DNA of 64,000 nucleotides from Pseudomonas oryzihabitans (GTDB taxonomy: Bacteria > Pseudomonadota > Gammaproteobacteria > Pseudomonadales > Pseudomonadaceae), in contig NZ_CP102428.1 in NCBI RefSeq assembly GCF_024652905.1, forward strand, positions 880,501-944,500. Direction: 5' to 3'. The notes under the pieces are model-generated. The model worked only from the letters and a program-made list of their open reading frames with translations. It did not search any database and was not told where the DNA came from. This document shows positions 44,231 through 54,429 of this stretch, in pieces; position 1 is the stretch's first letter; the number at the start of each line of letters is the position of its first letter. The position numbers and the translations under genes were made by a program.

Positions 44231-45844
44231 TCAGGCGTTGGCCGGTGCGACGGGCTTGGCGGTGGCGGCCTGGCGCAGGGCGTCGCCGACCTGGGCAGCC
44301 CGTTCGTGGAAGTAGCGGCCGGTGTGCAGGCTGCTCGGGCCGAGGCGAGCGAAGCGGATCATCAGGTACATCTCCACGATCAGCAGCAGGGTGTAGAAGG
44401 TCACCAGGGCGCCGATGGAACCCCACAGATCGGCCGGGGCCAGGGTCGAGGCCGACAGGTGGGTGGGCAATACCTCGCTGATGGTCCAGGGCTGGCGACC
44501 GTGCTCGGCCACCCACCAGCCGGTCTGGGTGGCGACCCAGGGCAGCGGCAGGCTGAACAGGGCCCACTTCAGCAGCCAGGGCTTCTTCAGCTCGTTGCGC
44601 CGGGTCGAGGCCCAGAAGGCGCAGATGAACAGCGCCAGCATCAGCACGCCGCTGGCGACCATGATGCGGAAGGTCCAGAACAGGCTGGCGACCCCAGGGA
44701 TGGTGTCCCGCGCGGCCTGCCGGACCTGCTCGGGGGTGGCCGTGGCGGGATCGTTGACGTATTTCTTCAACAGCAGGCCATAGCCCAGGTCCTGCTTGTG
44801 GGCGTCGAAGGCTGCGCGGGTGGCGGCGGAGTCGTCGCCGGCACGTAGCCGCTCCAGCAGCGCGTAGGCCTGGGCGCCGTTGCGGACGCGGGCCTCGTAT
44901 TGGCTGACCAGATCCTTGATGCCGGTGACCTGTTCGGTGGTGGAGCGGGTGGCGATCAGGCCCATCAGATAGGGGATCTTCACCGCGTAGTCGGTGCGCA
45001 TCTCCTGTTGATTGGGGATGCCGAACAGGGTGAAGGAGGCCGGGGCTTCCTCGGTGTTCCACTCGGCTTCGATGGCGGCCAGCTTGACCTTCTGGACCTC
45101 GCCCACGCGATAGCCGGATTCGTCACCCAGCACGATCACCGAGATGACCGCGGCGGTACCGAAGGCGGCGGCCACGGCGAAGGAGCGCCGGGCGAAGCCG
45201 ATGTCGCGGCCCTTGAGCAGGTAGTAGCTGGAGATCGCCAGCACGAAGATGGCGCCGGTGACGTAGCCCGAGGCGACGGTGTGGACGAATTTCACCTGGG
45301 CCACGGGGTTGAGCAGTAGGGCACCGAAGTCGGCCAGCTCCATGCGCATGGTCACGTAGTTGAACTCGGCGCCGACCGGGTTCTGCATCCAGCCGTTGGC
45401 CACCAGGATCCATAGGGCGGAGAGGTTCGAGCCCAGCGCCACCAGCCAGGTCACCAGCAGGTGCTGACCCTTGGACAGGCGATCCCAACCAAAGAAGAAC
45501 AGCCCGATCAGGGTGGATTCGAGGAAGAAGGCCATCAGGCCCTCGATGGCCAGGGGCGCACCGAAGATGTCGCCGACATAGTGGGAGTAGTAGGCCCAGT
45601 TGGTGCCGAACTGGAACTCCATGGTCAGGCCGGTGGTGACGCCCAGGGCGAAGTTGATGCCGAACAGCTTGCCCCAGAACTGGGTCATGTCCCTGTAGAC
45701 CTGTTTGCCGGTCATCACATAGACCGACTCCATGATTCCCAGGATCACCACCAGCCCCAGGGTCAGGGGCACGAAGATGAAGTGATACAGCGCGGTCATG
45801 CCGAATTGCAGGCGTGACAGGTCCACGACGGATTCCGAGATCAT
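44231..45844 (-). CDS. cydA: Cytochrome bd quinol oxidase subunit I
   Basis: A 537-residue protein with about nine helices: the axial His of the haem near the start ([20 protein letters not shown]), [13 protein letters not shown] and the quinol-binding Q-loop. The long insert ([34 protein letters not shown] in two parts) resembles the L-type Q-loop of E. coli CydA rather than the short loop of the Pseudomonas CioA. The start at 45844 ([10 protein letters not shown]) has a GAGGAG ribosome-binding site. It oxidises ubiquinol and reduces oxygen to water with high affinity, helping respiration at low oxygen. Confidence 0.97.
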   Translation of the reverse strand: MISESVVDLSRLQFGMTALYHFIFVPLTLGLVVILGIMESVYVMTGKQVYRDMTQFWGKLFGINFALGVTTGLTMEFQFGTNWAYYSHYVGDIFGAPLAIEGLMAFFLESTLIGLFFFGWDRLSKGQHLLVTWLVALGSNLSALWILVANGWMQNPVGAEFNYVTMRMELADFGALLLNPVAQVKFVHTVASGYVTGAIFVLAISSYYLLKGRDIGFARRSFAVAAAFGTAAVISVIVLGDESGYRVGEVQKVKLAAIEAEWNTEEAPASFTLFGIPNQQEMRTDYAVKIPYLMGLIATRSTTEQVTGIKDLVSQYEARVRNGAQAYALLERLRAGDDSAATRAAFDAHKQDLGYGLLLKKYVNDPATATPEQVRQAARDTIPGVASLFWTFRIMVASGVLMLALFICAFWASTRRNELKKPWLLKWALFSLPLPWVATQTGWWVAEHGRQPWTISEVLPTHLSASTLAPADLWGSIGALVTFYTLLLIVEMYLMIRFARLGPSSLHTGRYFHERAAQVGDALRQAATAKPVAPANA

Positions 45845-45876
45845 CCCGGCAATCTCCTCAGAAGGGGGAAAGGGTG

Positions 45877-46020
45877 CTAGTCCAGCAGGTGGGCGCTGAC
45901 CGCCTGGGTGGCGTCGGGCGGGACCGTGGGGGCGCTGAACCAGAGGCTCTTGATCACCATCAGCAGCGCCAGCTTGATCAGCAGGATGACCAAGAGTTCT
46001 TTGACCAGGCGTCCGTTCAT
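45877..46020 (-). CDS. cydP: Small cytochrome oxidase-associated subunit CydP
   Basis: A 47-residue protein starting [19 protein letters not shown], with one hydrophobic helix and the [12 protein letters not shown] motif of the CydP family of small subunits, found just ahead of cydA in Pseudomonas-type operons. GAGG lies upstream of the ATG at 46020. It is separated from cydA by 32 bp and is the first gene of the operon. The family call is by pattern and position. Confidence 0.85.
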   Translation of the reverse strand: MNGRLVKELLVILLIKLALLMVIKSLWFSAPTVPPDATQAVSAHLLD

Positions 46021-46100
46021 GGCGACCTCGCGAGCCGTGGCGCCCCTCCAGGGCGGAGTGGCGGCTGCATGCAGGATGCGCCTGCTGGCCCTGGGCAAAA

Positions 46101-46114
46101 CTGATCCAGATCAA
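46101..46114 (-). promoter_or_regulatory. ANR/FNR box upstream of cydP
   Basis: On the minus strand this reads TTGATCTGGATCAG, 13 of 14 positions of the TTGAT-N4-ATCAA consensus form. Its position, 81 bp before the cydP start, fits activation of the cyd operon by the oxygen-sensing regulator Anr in low oxygen. Confidence 0.75.
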
Positions 46115-46153
46115 TTGGCCAGTGGCCATCGCCTGGGGCAGGTTGTCGCAGCC

Positions 46154-46191
46154 GTTCAGGTCGGGTTCAGAGGCGTTAAGACAGCGTTAAG
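46154..46191 (+). promoter_or_regulatory. Four phased GTTmAG repeats upstream of the small secreted protein
   Basis: GTTCAG at 46154 and 46165, then GTTAAG at 46175 and 46186, with periods of 11, 10 and 11 bp, so all face the same side of the helix. On the other strand the last two read CTTAAC-N5-CTTAAC, the layout of OmpR-family response-regulator boxes. A possible -10 (TAGCAC, about 46208) follows the last repeat. The regulator is not identified. Confidence 0.6.
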
Positions 46192-46279
46192 ACGCCAGGG
46201 CGCAAGGTAGCACCGTGACTGACGCCGGACCGCTTCCGCGGTGACGCCAGCCCCCATGTTCAAGACCGGAGAATCCACC

Positions 46280-46540
46280 ATGAACGTCTTCAACAAGATG
46301 GCCGCACTCGCCCTGCTCAGCACCGCCAGCTACACCGCCATGGCCGCCGAGATTAACGAAAGACGCGCCCAGGCGGCGCTGCAACCCAAGGCGGCGCACG
46401 CCGAGGTCGTGGCGGTTCAGCAGCAGGCATCGGCACACTGGGACCAGGTGCTCGATCCCCAGGCCTATGGCCAGGCCGCGGTGCGCTATCAGGCGCGGGC
46501 CGTGGATCCGGCGCTGCTGCGAGGCGTGAACGTCGGCTAG
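46280..46540 (+). CDS. Small secreted protein of unknown function
   Basis: An 86-residue protein with a clear signal peptide (MNVFNKMAALALLSTASYTAMA, cleaved before AEIN) and a mature part rich in Ala and Gln with no recognisable domain. GGAG lies eight bases before the ATG. It is divergent from the cyd operon and downstream of an array of phased response-regulator-like repeats, suggesting expression under a two-component system. I do not recognise the family. Confidence 0.65.
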   Translation: MNVFNKMAALALLSTASYTAMAAEINERRAQAALQPKAAHAEVVAVQQQASAHWDQVLDPQAYGQAAVRYQARAVDPALLRGVNVG

Positions 46541-46605
46541 CGCCGAGGCCGGCCCCAGTCTGCATGCTATGTTGAACCCCTCGAGACGTGTGGAGGGGGA
46601 CGAGG

Positions 46606-47607
46606 ATGCAGACTGTCGCGGCCATGGCAACAGGCCTCAAGCCGATACGCTGGGAGGCACATGCCTGCCTGCCCCTGGTGCCGGGACAGGATATGTCTGG
46701 CTTGAGTCGCTATCGCGACGCCGGCTTCCATCATGTGTCGATCAATGTCGGCATGGACATGACGCCTTTCACGACGGTGCTGCAAACCCTCGCCGGCTTC
46801 CGTGCCTGGCTGGCCCGGCATGACGCGCACTTCCGTCTCGTCGGCGAGGTGGCCGACCTCCACCGGGCGCACGAACAGGGCAAACTGGCCGTTTCCTTCG
46901 ATCTCGAAGGCTCGACCATGCTGCTCGACGACCCGGCGATGGTCGGGCTCTATGCCGCCCTCGGGGTACGCCAGATGCTGCTCGCCTACAACCGCGACAA
47001 CGCCTGCGCCGGGGGTTGCCATGGTGAGGGCGGCGGTCTGACGACGCTGGGTCGCGCGGTGGTGGCGGCCGGCAATGCCGCGGGCATCACCCTCGACTGT
47101 TCCCATGCCAGCGAGCGTGCCAGCCTGGAGATCATGGCGGTCTCGACCCGGCCGGTGGTCTTCTCCCACACCAACATCAAGGCGCTCCATGATCATCCCC
47201 GGACGATCAGCGATCGGCAGATCCGCGCCTGCGCGGAACAGGATGGCGTGATCGGCCTGACCGGGCTAGGCATCTTTCTGGGTGATCCCGGAGCGTCGGT
47301 GGCCAGCTATATCCACCAGATCGACTACCTGGCGGAACGAGTCGGAACCCGGCATATCGGCATCGGACTGGATACCGAGTTGTACCCTGCCGACCATGGC
47401 CTTCCTACGGGCGTCAACGCGGAAGATTGGTGGCCGGCGCGTCATTATGGACAGCCTCACGGTCATACCCAGTTGCAACCCGAGGCGCTCCCTGAACTGG
47501 TACGCCAACTGGCGGGTCGGGGCTACGCCGCCGCTGACATCGACGCCATTCTGGGCGGGAATTTCTTGCGCATCGCGAGCCAGACCTGGCCGTCTGCGGT
47601 TACCTGA
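46606..47607 (+). CDS. M19 (renal dipeptidase-like) peptidase with altered metal site
   Basis: A 333-residue TIM-barrel protein of the M19 family: DLEG (bridging Glu), LAYNRDNACAGGCHGEGGGLT (split), LDCSHAS and VVFSHTNI (metal His residues), HIGIGLD and the C-terminal GGNFLR. The family's first ligand pair, HxD of DGHNDL, is here EAHACLP, where the Asp is Cys. It may therefore have changed metal content or activity. The ATG at 46606 has a GGAGGGGGAC ribosome-binding site. A dipeptidase role is a family inference. Confidence 0.8.
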   Translation: MQTVAAMATGLKPIRWEAHACLPLVPGQDMSGLSRYRDAGFHHVSINVGMDMTPFTTVLQTLAGFRAWLARHDAHFRLVGEVADLHRAHEQGKLAVSFDLEGSTMLLDDPAMVGLYAALGVRQMLLAYNRDNACAGGCHGEGGGLTTLGRAVVAAGNAAGITLDCSHASERASLEIMAVSTRPVVFSHTNIKALHDHPRTISDRQIRACAEQDGVIGLTGLGIFLGDPGASVASYIHQIDYLAERVGTRHIGIGLDTELYPADHGLPTGVNAEDWWPARHYGQPHGHTQLQPEALPELVRQLAGRGYAAADIDAILGGNFLRIASQTWPSAVT

Positions 47608-47642
47608 GTCCCGGTGCAGGGCGCTGTCCCAGGTCTCTTGGC

Positions 47643-48830
47643 CTAGACGTACTGCGCCGCCGCGTAGCCCGAAGCCCAGGCCCACTGGAAATTGAAGCCG
47701 CCCAGATGGCCGGTGACGTCCAGTACCTCGCCGATGAAGTACAGGCCAGGCGACTTGAGCGACTCCAGGGTCTTGGACGAGACCTCGCGGGTGTCGACGC
47801 CGCCCAGGGTGACCTCGGCGGTGCGATAGCCTTCGGTGCCCGCCGGGATCAGCTGCCAGTCGTGCAGCCGCGCCGCGATGGCCTTGAGTTCGTCGGGGGT
47901 GTACTGCTTCAAGGGCTTGGACTGGAACCAGCTGTCGGCGAGCAGGGTAGCCATCTTCTTGGTGAACAGCTCGCCCAGCAGCGTCTTAAGCTCGCTGTTG
48001 GGGCGCGCCTGGCGCTGCTCGGCGAGCCATTGCACCAGGTCGAGGTGGGGCAGCAAGTCGATGCTGAGGGTGTCGCCCGGTTGCCAGTAGGAGGATATCT
48101 GCAGGATCGCCGGACCGCTCAGGCCACGGTGGGTGAACAGCAGATTCTCGACGAAGCTCTGGCCATTGCAGCTGATCCGGCAGTCTTCCACCGCCGTGCC
48201 GGACAGGGCGCTGCAGAATTCCTTCTGCTGGGGATCGGTGATGGTAAAGGGCACCAGGCCGGCGCGGGTCGGCAGCAGCTGGTGGCCGAACTGGCGCGCG
48301 ACCTGATAGCCGAAGCCGGTGGCGCCCAGGGTCGGGATCGACAGGCCGCCGGTGGCGATCACCAGGGATTCGCCGCGCACCGGGCCCAGGCTGGTCTGCA
48401 ACTGATAGCCGCCTGGGTCGAGGCGGGTGATCTCCTCCACCGAGGTATCGAGGCGGATGTCGACGCCGCCCTGTTCGCACTCGTCCAGCAGCAGGGCGAG
48501 GATGTCGCTGGCCTTGTTGTCGCAGAACAGCTGGCCGAGCTTCTTCTCGTGGTAGGGCACGCCATGCTTGGCCACCAGGGCGATGAAATCCCACTGGGTG
48601 AAACGCGCCAGAGCCGATTTGCAGAAATGTGCATTCTGCGAGAGGAAGTTGGCCGGCTCGCAATAGAGGTTGGTGAAGTTGCAGCGGCCGCCCCCGGACA
48701 TGAGGATCTTCTTGCCCGCCTTGTTGGCGTGATCGAGTACCAGCACCTGGCGCCCGCGCGCCGCGGCGCTCAGGGCGCACATCAAACCGGCCGCGCCGGC
48801 CCCGATGATGATGACCTGGGTATCGAACAC
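47643..48830 (-). CDS. YhiN/HI0933-family flavoprotein
   Basis: A 395-residue FAD-binding protein: IIGAGAAGLMCALSAA (dinucleotide fold), SGGGRCNFTN and the C-terminal FIGEVLDVTGHLGGFNFQWAWASG, the signatures of the HI0933/YhiN family of aminoacetone-oxidase-like proteins. The reaction is not established. It is convergent with the M19 gene (35-bp gap). The 196 bp beyond its start show no gene. Confidence 0.9.
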   Translation of the reverse strand: MFDTQVIIIGAGAAGLMCALSAAARGRQVLVLDHANKAGKKILMSGGGRCNFTNLYCEPANFLSQNAHFCKSALARFTQWDFIALVAKHGVPYHEKKLGQLFCDNKASDILALLLDECEQGGVDIRLDTSVEEITRLDPGGYQLQTSLGPVRGESLVIATGGLSIPTLGATGFGYQVARQFGHQLLPTRAGLVPFTITDPQQKEFCSALSGTAVEDCRISCNGQSFVENLLFTHRGLSGPAILQISSYWQPGDTLSIDLLPHLDLVQWLAEQRQARPNSELKTLLGELFTKKMATLLADSWFQSKPLKQYTPDELKAIAARLHDWQLIPAGTEGYRTAEVTLGGVDTREVSSKTLESLKSPGLYFIGEVLDVTGHLGGFNFQWAWASGYAAAQYV

Positions 48831-49026
48831 TCTTGACTCCTTGCCTGCAGATAGGGGGCCACCGGCCCGCGGCGGCGCATGTTACCTGATCGCCCGCGCT
48901 GCAGGGGTGGCCGCTGTCGGCCCGTCCTGGTGCTCCGTCGCGCCCGCTCCTGCGCGGTCGCCGCGCGCGGCGCAGGGCGGTCGTCACCTGAGCGTGGGCC
49001 AGTGCCTCAGCGTTGCCGGGACCGTG

Positions 49027-51495
49027 CTAGGTCGCCAGATGCGTCTCGGGCTCGGCCAGGATTCCCTGCAGCCGGCGCGACAAGGCTTCCGCCGAGTAGG
49101 GCTTGTGGATCAGCTCGAAGCCCTGGGCGCCATGGGTCGCCAGCACGTGGCTGTAGCCCGAGGTCAGCAGGATCGGCAGGCTGCGATAGAGGCGTCTGAT
49201 CTCGATGGCCAGTTCGAGTCCGCTCATGCCGGGCATGACGACATCCGAGAAGACCACGTCGAACTGGCCTGGCTGGTCGGCGAGCAAGGCGAGGGCGCTC
49301 TCGGCAGTTACGGCCAGCACGGCGTGGTAGCCGAGATCGCTCAGCAGATCGACGGCGAAGGTACCGACCTCGAGATTGTCTTCGACCACCAGGACGGTGA
49401 TCCCGCCGCCGTCGGCCGTTGCCGTGGCGTCATTGAGGGATGACGGCTGCCCGATCGTTGGGGCGACCGGCAGATAGAGGTGGAAGGTCGTCCCGCGGCC
49501 GATCTCGCTCGTGACCCGTACCTCGCCACCGGACTGCTTGATGAAGCCGAACACCTGGCTCAGGCCGAGACCGGTGCCCTGGCCCACTCGCTTGGTGGTG
49601 AAGAAGGGCTCGAAGATCTGCTCCAGGTGCTCCCGGGCGATGCCGCTGCCGTTGTCCGCCAGGGCGATGGCCACCGCCGGCAGGGCGAGTTCGGGCTGTG
49701 CCGCGTTGGCCGGGATGCAAGCGACGGTGCTGACGCTGATGATCAGGCGACCGGCACCGCTCATGGCGTCGCGGGCGTTCACCGCGATGTTCACCAGGGC
49801 GGTATCGAACTGGCTGGGGTCGGCATAGACCAGGCAGGGGTCGTCGCTCAGGTCGAGTTCGATGCCGACGTGCGAGCCGAGCAGGGTTTCCAGCATGTCG
49901 CTCATGGCCAGCACATTCTCCCGGGCGGAAAACACCTCGGGTGCCAGCGTCTGGCGGCGGGCGAAGGCCAGCAGCTGGCCGGTCAATCTGGCGGCGCGAT
50001 CCACGGTGGTGGAGATCGCCTCCAGGTAGCGCTCGCGGCGGGCTTCGCTGAGGTTCGGGCGCTTGAGCAGGTCGCAGGAGGTACGGGCGACCGTGAGCAG
50101 GTTGTTGAAGTCATGGGCGACGCCGCCGGTGAGCTGGCCGATGGCTTCCATCTTCTGCGCCTGGCGCAGGGCGTCCTCGGCGGCCGCGAGATCCAGCGTC
50201 TGCTGGCGTTGCTGGGTCACGTCGCGCACGGTGGCGTAGATCAGTTCGCCATTGCGCGTGGCATTCCAGGAAAACCAGCGGTGGGAACCGTCGCGATGGC
50301 GGTAGCGGTTTTCGAAGCCGACCAGCGCAATGCCCTGCTTGACGTCGCGGAACGCCTGGCGCGTGGCAACGAGGTCGTTGGTATGGACAAAGGCCAGGAA
50401 TGGCTGGGCCCTGAGTTCTTCGAGCGACCAGCCCAGGGTCAGCTGCCAGGCCGGATTGAGGTTGACGAAGAAGCCCTCGAGGTCCGCCACGCACAGTGGA
50501 TCGGTCGAACAGTTCCAGATCTGATCGCGCTCGGCGGTGCGCTCCGAGATGCGCTGCTCCAGTTCGCTGTTGAGCGCGGCGATGGCTTCGGCTCGGGCCT
50601 GTTGCGCCTGCTGGGCGAGGATGCGGCTGCTGATGTCGCGGGAGATGCAGACGATCTTCACCTCGCCGGTGCCGGCCACCGCGAAAGGCGAGCAGGACAC
50701 CTCCCACCAGCGTGGCTCGCCACGGGCGGTGGGGCAGAAGCCCTCGACCCGGGTGGTCTGGCCGTCGACGGCACGCTTGACGGCGTGGCGGATCTTCTCG
50801 ACTTCCTCGTCCGGCCAGAGCGCCGCGTACTCGCGGCCCATCACCTGATCGACGGACCGCAGCTGGTTCAGCTCCAGGCCCTGGGCGTTCATGAATTCGA
50901 TATGACCCCCGGCGGAGAGGACCTTGACGCAGTCCAGGCTGGCCTGGAGCAGGCTGCGGGAAAAGCCCTCGCTGTGCAGGACGTTGCGGGCGGCGAGGAA
51001 GCGGCGCTGGGCGCCGATCTCCAGCGCGATCATGCCGGCGAAGAGTTCGAAGGCCGCCAGTATCTCGGGGCTGCTCGGCGTGGCCGGTCGTGGGTCGATG
51101 GCGCAGAGGGTGCCGAAGAAGCTGCCATCGTCCAGCACGACGGGGACCGAGATATAGCTGCGCAGGCCGTAGCGCCGGGGCGTGTGATGGTGACGGTAGC
51201 GGTCGTCCTGCGCGACGTCGTCGATCACCACCGGCTGGCGATGGTCGCGGATCTCGTCGCAGATGGTCGATTTGAGTTCCAGCTCGCCCCCGGGCTGGAG
51301 GCCGAAACCGATGAGATCGAGGGTGCTGCAGGCGATCCAGTGGTCGTCGGTCACCCGGGCGACGGCGGCGAAGCCCATGCCGGTCATCCGGCAGACCACG
51401 TCCAGGATCTTGGGCACCGCAGCGATCTCGGCGATGAGCTCGAGGTCCTGGGCCAGGGCGTACGAGGGGACGGGAGTCGAGGTGAGAATGCTCAT
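49027..51495 (-). CDS. Hybrid sensor kinase: GAF-PAS-PAS-HisKA-HATPase-REC
   Basis: An 822-residue soluble hybrid kinase. It has an N-terminal GAF ([17 protein letters not shown]), PAS-like domains, HisKA with [11 protein letters not shown] (His about residue 461), HATPase boxes ([18 protein letters not shown]) and a REC domain whose phosphoacceptor Asp is about residue 751 ([10 protein letters not shown]). There is no obvious membrane helix, so sensing is cytoplasmic. The GAF domain may bind a small ligand, such as a tetrapyrrole. No dedicated response regulator lies next to it. The ATG at 51495 is chosen because it puts the GAF domain at the normal distance. Confidence 0.9.
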   Translation of the reverse strand: MSILTSTPVPSYALAQDLELIAEIAAVPKILDVVCRMTGMGFAAVARVTDDHWIACSTLDLIGFGLQPGGELELKSTICDEIRDHRQPVVIDDVAQDDRYRHHHTPRRYGLRSYISVPVVLDDGSFFGTLCAIDPRPATPSSPEILAAFELFAGMIALEIGAQRRFLAARNVLHSEGFSRSLLQASLDCVKVLSAGGHIEFMNAQGLELNQLRSVDQVMGREYAALWPDEEVEKIRHAVKRAVDGQTTRVEGFCPTARGEPRWWEVSCSPFAVAGTGEVKIVCISRDISSRILAQQAQQARAEAIAALNSELEQRISERTAERDQIWNCSTDPLCVADLEGFFVNLNPAWQLTLGWSLEELRAQPFLAFVHTNDLVATRQAFRDVKQGIALVGFENRYRHRDGSHRWFSWNATRNGELIYATVRDVTQQRQQTLDLAAAEDALRQAQKMEAIGQLTGGVAHDFNNLLTVARTSCDLLKRPNLSEARRERYLEAISTTVDRAARLTGQLLAFARRQTLAPEVFSARENVLAMSDMLETLLGSHVGIELDLSDDPCLVYADPSQFDTALVNIAVNARDAMSGAGRLIISVSTVACIPANAAQPELALPAVAIALADNGSGIAREHLEQIFEPFFTTKRVGQGTGLGLSQVFGFIKQSGGEVRVTSEIGRGTTFHLYLPVAPTIGQPSSLNDATATADGGGITVLVVEDNLEVGTFAVDLLSDLGYHAVLAVTAESALALLADQPGQFDVVFSDVVMPGMSGLELAIEIRRLYRSLPILLTSGYSHVLATHGAQGFELIHKPYSAEALSRRLQGILAEPETHLAT

Positions 51496-51732
51496 CGGGT
51501 CGCTCGTACGGTTGCCTGCCCGGGCAGCAGGGAAGATGGCGAGCGACAGGCTGAAGCCTCCAGCACCGATGCCAGAGGGATTCGTCACAGGCCGTGCGCG
51601 GCCAGTATAGCGAGCATCCAAGCGAAGCGGGGGACGGGATGCCCGCTAAGTTGCGAGGGGCATCTCCGTCTTTGGCCTGCGGCCGCCGTCGGCGTTGCCG
51701 TGCGGCCGGGGTGGCGGGTCGAGCGCCGACGG

Positions 51733-53181
51733 TCAGTGGATTCCCGCCAGCGGCGGCCGCCGGTCCGCCCAGGGCTGGGCGCGTTCCAGCTGGGCAGCCA
51801 GCGCCAGCAGGGTCCCTTCCTCGCCGAAACGCGCGGCGAAGTGACTGCCCAGCGGCAGGCCATTGCCGGTCCACCAGAGCGGCACCGACATGGCCGGCTG
51901 GCCGCTGGCATTGAACAGGGCGGTGAAGGGCGAATAGCTGTGGAAGGCCGCGATGGCCTCGGCCAGCGGACGCTCCCCGTTGCCACCGTCCAGTTCGCCC
52001 AGGCGCGGCGGCTCGCGGGTCAGGGTAGGGGTGAGGATCACATCATAGTCGGTGAGAAAGCGCGCCAGAGTCCGGCCCAGGGCGTGCAGGCCTTCCACCG
52101 CGGCGGCGTAGCGATGGGCCGGGATGTCGCCCCGCTCGCGCAGGATCACCCGGGTCCGTGCATCCAGCTCCTCTTCGCTGACCGGGGCACCGCGCAGAGT
52201 GCCCAGCACCTGCAGGTAGTGGCGGGTGCTGGGGCCGATGATGTCGAAGACCTGGTCGAGAAAGCGTGGCAGATCCACCGGCAGGGTCGCCGGCTCGACG
52301 TGGTGACCGAGGCTTTCGCACAGCCGGGCGGTGTGGCGCACCGCGGCCAGGGCCTCGGGGCCGCTCGGCCAGGGCGCCAGGTGCTCGACCAGGGCGATGC
52401 GCAGCGGTTTCGGATCGCGCTCCAGCAGGCTGGCGAAGGGGACGGCGTGGGCCGGAGCGGCATAGGGCGCGCCCAGATCGGCACCGGCGGTGGCATCCAG
52501 CAGCAGGGCGTTGTCGCGCACCGACAGACTCATGGCATGGGGTGTGCCCATGCCGGCCCAGCCTTCACCGACCATGGGCCCGGAAGGCATCCGGCCACGA
52601 CTGGGCTTGAGACCGAAGATCCCGCAGCAGGACGCCGGCACTCGCAGCGAGCCGCCACCGTCGTTACCATGGGCGAAGGGCACCACTCGCGCGGCGACCA
52701 GGGCGGCCGCGCCGCCGCTGGAGCCGCCGGCGCTGTGGGCGGGATTCCAGGGATTGGCGGTGGCGCCAAAGCGGCGGGACTCGGTGCTGTAGGAGGTACC
52801 GAATTCCGGCGAAGTGGTGGTGCCGAGGAACAGGCAGCCGGCCCGACGCAGGCGGGTCACCAGTTCGCAATCGAAATCCGGCCGCGCCTCGCCCAGGGCC
52901 AGGGAGCCATTGGTCATGCGGGCCCCGGCGAGGGGGGTGAAGAGGTCCTTGACCAGGGTCGGGACGCCAGCGAAGGTCGCATCGACGTCGAGCGGTGCCT
53001 TGGCCGCCGCGCGGGCCTGGTCATACAGCCGTTCGCTTACGGCATTGAGGCCGGGTTCCACGGTGTCCAGGCGTTCGATAACCGCTTCGAGCAGCTCGCT
53101 CGCCGTGATCTCGCGCTGCCGCAGCAGCGTCGCCAGGCCGTGGCCGTCTTGGGTGTCCAGCAGGGGTTGCAGGCTATGCAT
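51733..53181 (-). CDS. Amidase signature-family amidase (6-aminohexanoate cyclic dimer hydrolase-like)
   Basis: A 482-residue amidase with the Ser-Ser-Lys triad: Lys in FAGVPTLVKDLF, Ser in SAGGSSGGAAALVAARVVP and the catalytic Ser in GNDGGGSLRVPASCCGIFGLKPS (split for length). It resembles NylA-type amidases on linear or cyclic amides, but substrate range in this family is wide. It is the last gene of an outer-membrane transporter-MFS-amidase block, 20 bp after the MFS gene, which suggests that it acts on an imported amide. The 237 bp between it and the kinase gene show no gene. Confidence 0.88.
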   Translation of the reverse strand: MHSLQPLLDTQDGHGLATLLRQREITASELLEAVIERLDTVEPGLNAVSERLYDQARAAAKAPLDVDATFAGVPTLVKDLFTPLAGARMTNGSLALGEARPDFDCELVTRLRRAGCLFLGTTTSPEFGTSYSTESRRFGATANPWNPAHSAGGSSGGAAALVAARVVPFAHGNDGGGSLRVPASCCGIFGLKPSRGRMPSGPMVGEGWAGMGTPHAMSLSVRDNALLLDATAGADLGAPYAAPAHAVPFASLLERDPKPLRIALVEHLAPWPSGPEALAAVRHTARLCESLGHHVEPATLPVDLPRFLDQVFDIIGPSTRHYLQVLGTLRGAPVSEEELDARTRVILRERGDIPAHRYAAAVEGLHALGRTLARFLTDYDVILTPTLTREPPRLGELDGGNGERPLAEAIAAFHSYSPFTALFNASGQPAMSVPLWWTGNGLPLGSHFAARFGEEGTLLALAAQLERAQPWADRRPPLAGIH

Positions 53182-53201
53182 GGAAGATCCTCGAGCAGAA
53201 G

Positions 53202-54419
53202 TCAGGAAGAGCGCGACGGGGTCGGCAGGGCGGTCTTGCGTCGCAGCAGGCCGACGGCGGCCCAGGCGAGGGCGGCGACCAGGGCGGCGCTGGCCAGGGC
53301 GCGGATGGCCAGGTGCAGATCGCCGGCGAAGGGCAGGACCGCGGCCACCACCAGGGGACTGGCGAATTGGCCGAAATAGAGGCAGCCGGTATAGCCGCCC
53401 ATGCCGCGACCCCGGGCCCGGGCGCTCAGGGCGCCCATCACCGGTGCCATGGTGTTGGGCACCAGCATGCCGACACCAAGGCCATGGATGGTCACCGCCA
53501 CCAGCACGGCTTCGTAACTGCGGGCGTTCACCAGCAGCCAGAGCCCAATGCCCATGCAGGCCAACAGCACGGCATTGCAGCCGGCCAGGCCCCACCAGCG
53601 GCGCAGCAGTGGCCACAGCAGCGGCCCACCCAGGGTCGCCAGCAGGCCGAGGCCCGCCGAGGCGCCGATCAGGGTGCTGGAGGTCACGCCCAGTTGCACC
53701 AGCAGCAGCGGACTCTGGATAGGCACCACCACGCTGAGCACCATGCCGGCGAAGACCAGTAGATAGTTGACGATCAGCGGCAGCGGCACGCTGTGCTGGG
53801 GGCCTTCATCGACGTGGCTCTGGGCGCTGGCGCGGCTGGGCTCCCACAGCAGCCGCAACATGAAGGGCACCAGCAGCAGCGGCAGCAGATAGAGATAGAA
53901 GGGCGTGCGCCAGGAATGCTCGCCGAGCGCGCCACCGACCACGAAGAACAGCGAGCCGACCAGGCTGATGGTGATGACCTGGCCATTGACATAGGCCAGA
54001 CGCTTGCTGCCCTGCCAGTAGTCGGCGATCAGGGTCACGCAGCAGGTCATCACCGCCGCCTCGGCCAGGCCGAAGACCAGGCGAGTGAGGGTGATGGCCG
54101 GCAGCGACTGCAACAGTGCCGGCAGCATGCCGAGCACGGCGTAGCACAGCGTCGCCAGGACCAGCAGACGCTTGCGGCCCAGGCGATCGGCCAGCCAGCC
54201 GGCCAGGGGCGCGAAGAGGGCGATGGCCAGGGCGGGGCCGGTCATCGCTAGGGGGATCAGCAGCTCGGCACGAGGTTCGACCGGGCCGAATTCGGCGCCC
54301 AGCTTGGGAATGATCGGGGCGACCATCACCGAACCCATGATGGTCAGGCTGCTGCCGAGCAGGAGCACGGCGCCCTGGCGCCGACCGGCCAAGGGGCTGG
54401 AGGAGGCTTTGAGTGTCAT
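53202..54419 (-). CDS. MFS transporter
   Basis: A 405-residue permease with 12 hydrophobic segments and the motif A GWLADRLGRKRLLVL between helices 2 and 3. It is flanked by the amidase and the outer-membrane transporter, so it may carry the amide substrate or a product. The exact substrate is not inferable. It starts at 54419, 10 bp after the outer-membrane gene. Confidence 0.85.
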   Translation of the reverse strand: MTLKASSSPLAGRRQGAVLLLGSSLTIMGSVMVAPIIPKLGAEFGPVEPRAELLIPLAMTGPALAIALFAPLAGWLADRLGRKRLLVLATLCYAVLGMLPALLQSLPAITLTRLVFGLAEAAVMTCCVTLIADYWQGSKRLAYVNGQVITISLVGSLFFVVGGALGEHSWRTPFYLYLLPLLLVPFMLRLLWEPSRASAQSHVDEGPQHSVPLPLIVNYLLVFAGMVLSVVVPIQSPLLLVQLGVTSSTLIGASAGLGLLATLGGPLLWPLLRRWWGLAGCNAVLLACMGIGLWLLVNARSYEAVLVAVTIHGLGVGMLVPNTMAPVMGALSARARGRGMGGYTGCLYFGQFASPLVVAAVLPFAGDLHLAIRALASAALVAALAWAAVGLLRRKTALPTPSRSS

Positions 54420-54429
54420 GGGCGAATCC

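Noticed and set aside
49480-53379. A 1299-codon open frame on the + strand
   Set aside because: It is antisense to the hybrid kinase, amidase and MFS genes and has a composition typical of the shadow of GC-rich genes, with no domain. The minus-strand genes have clear motifs.
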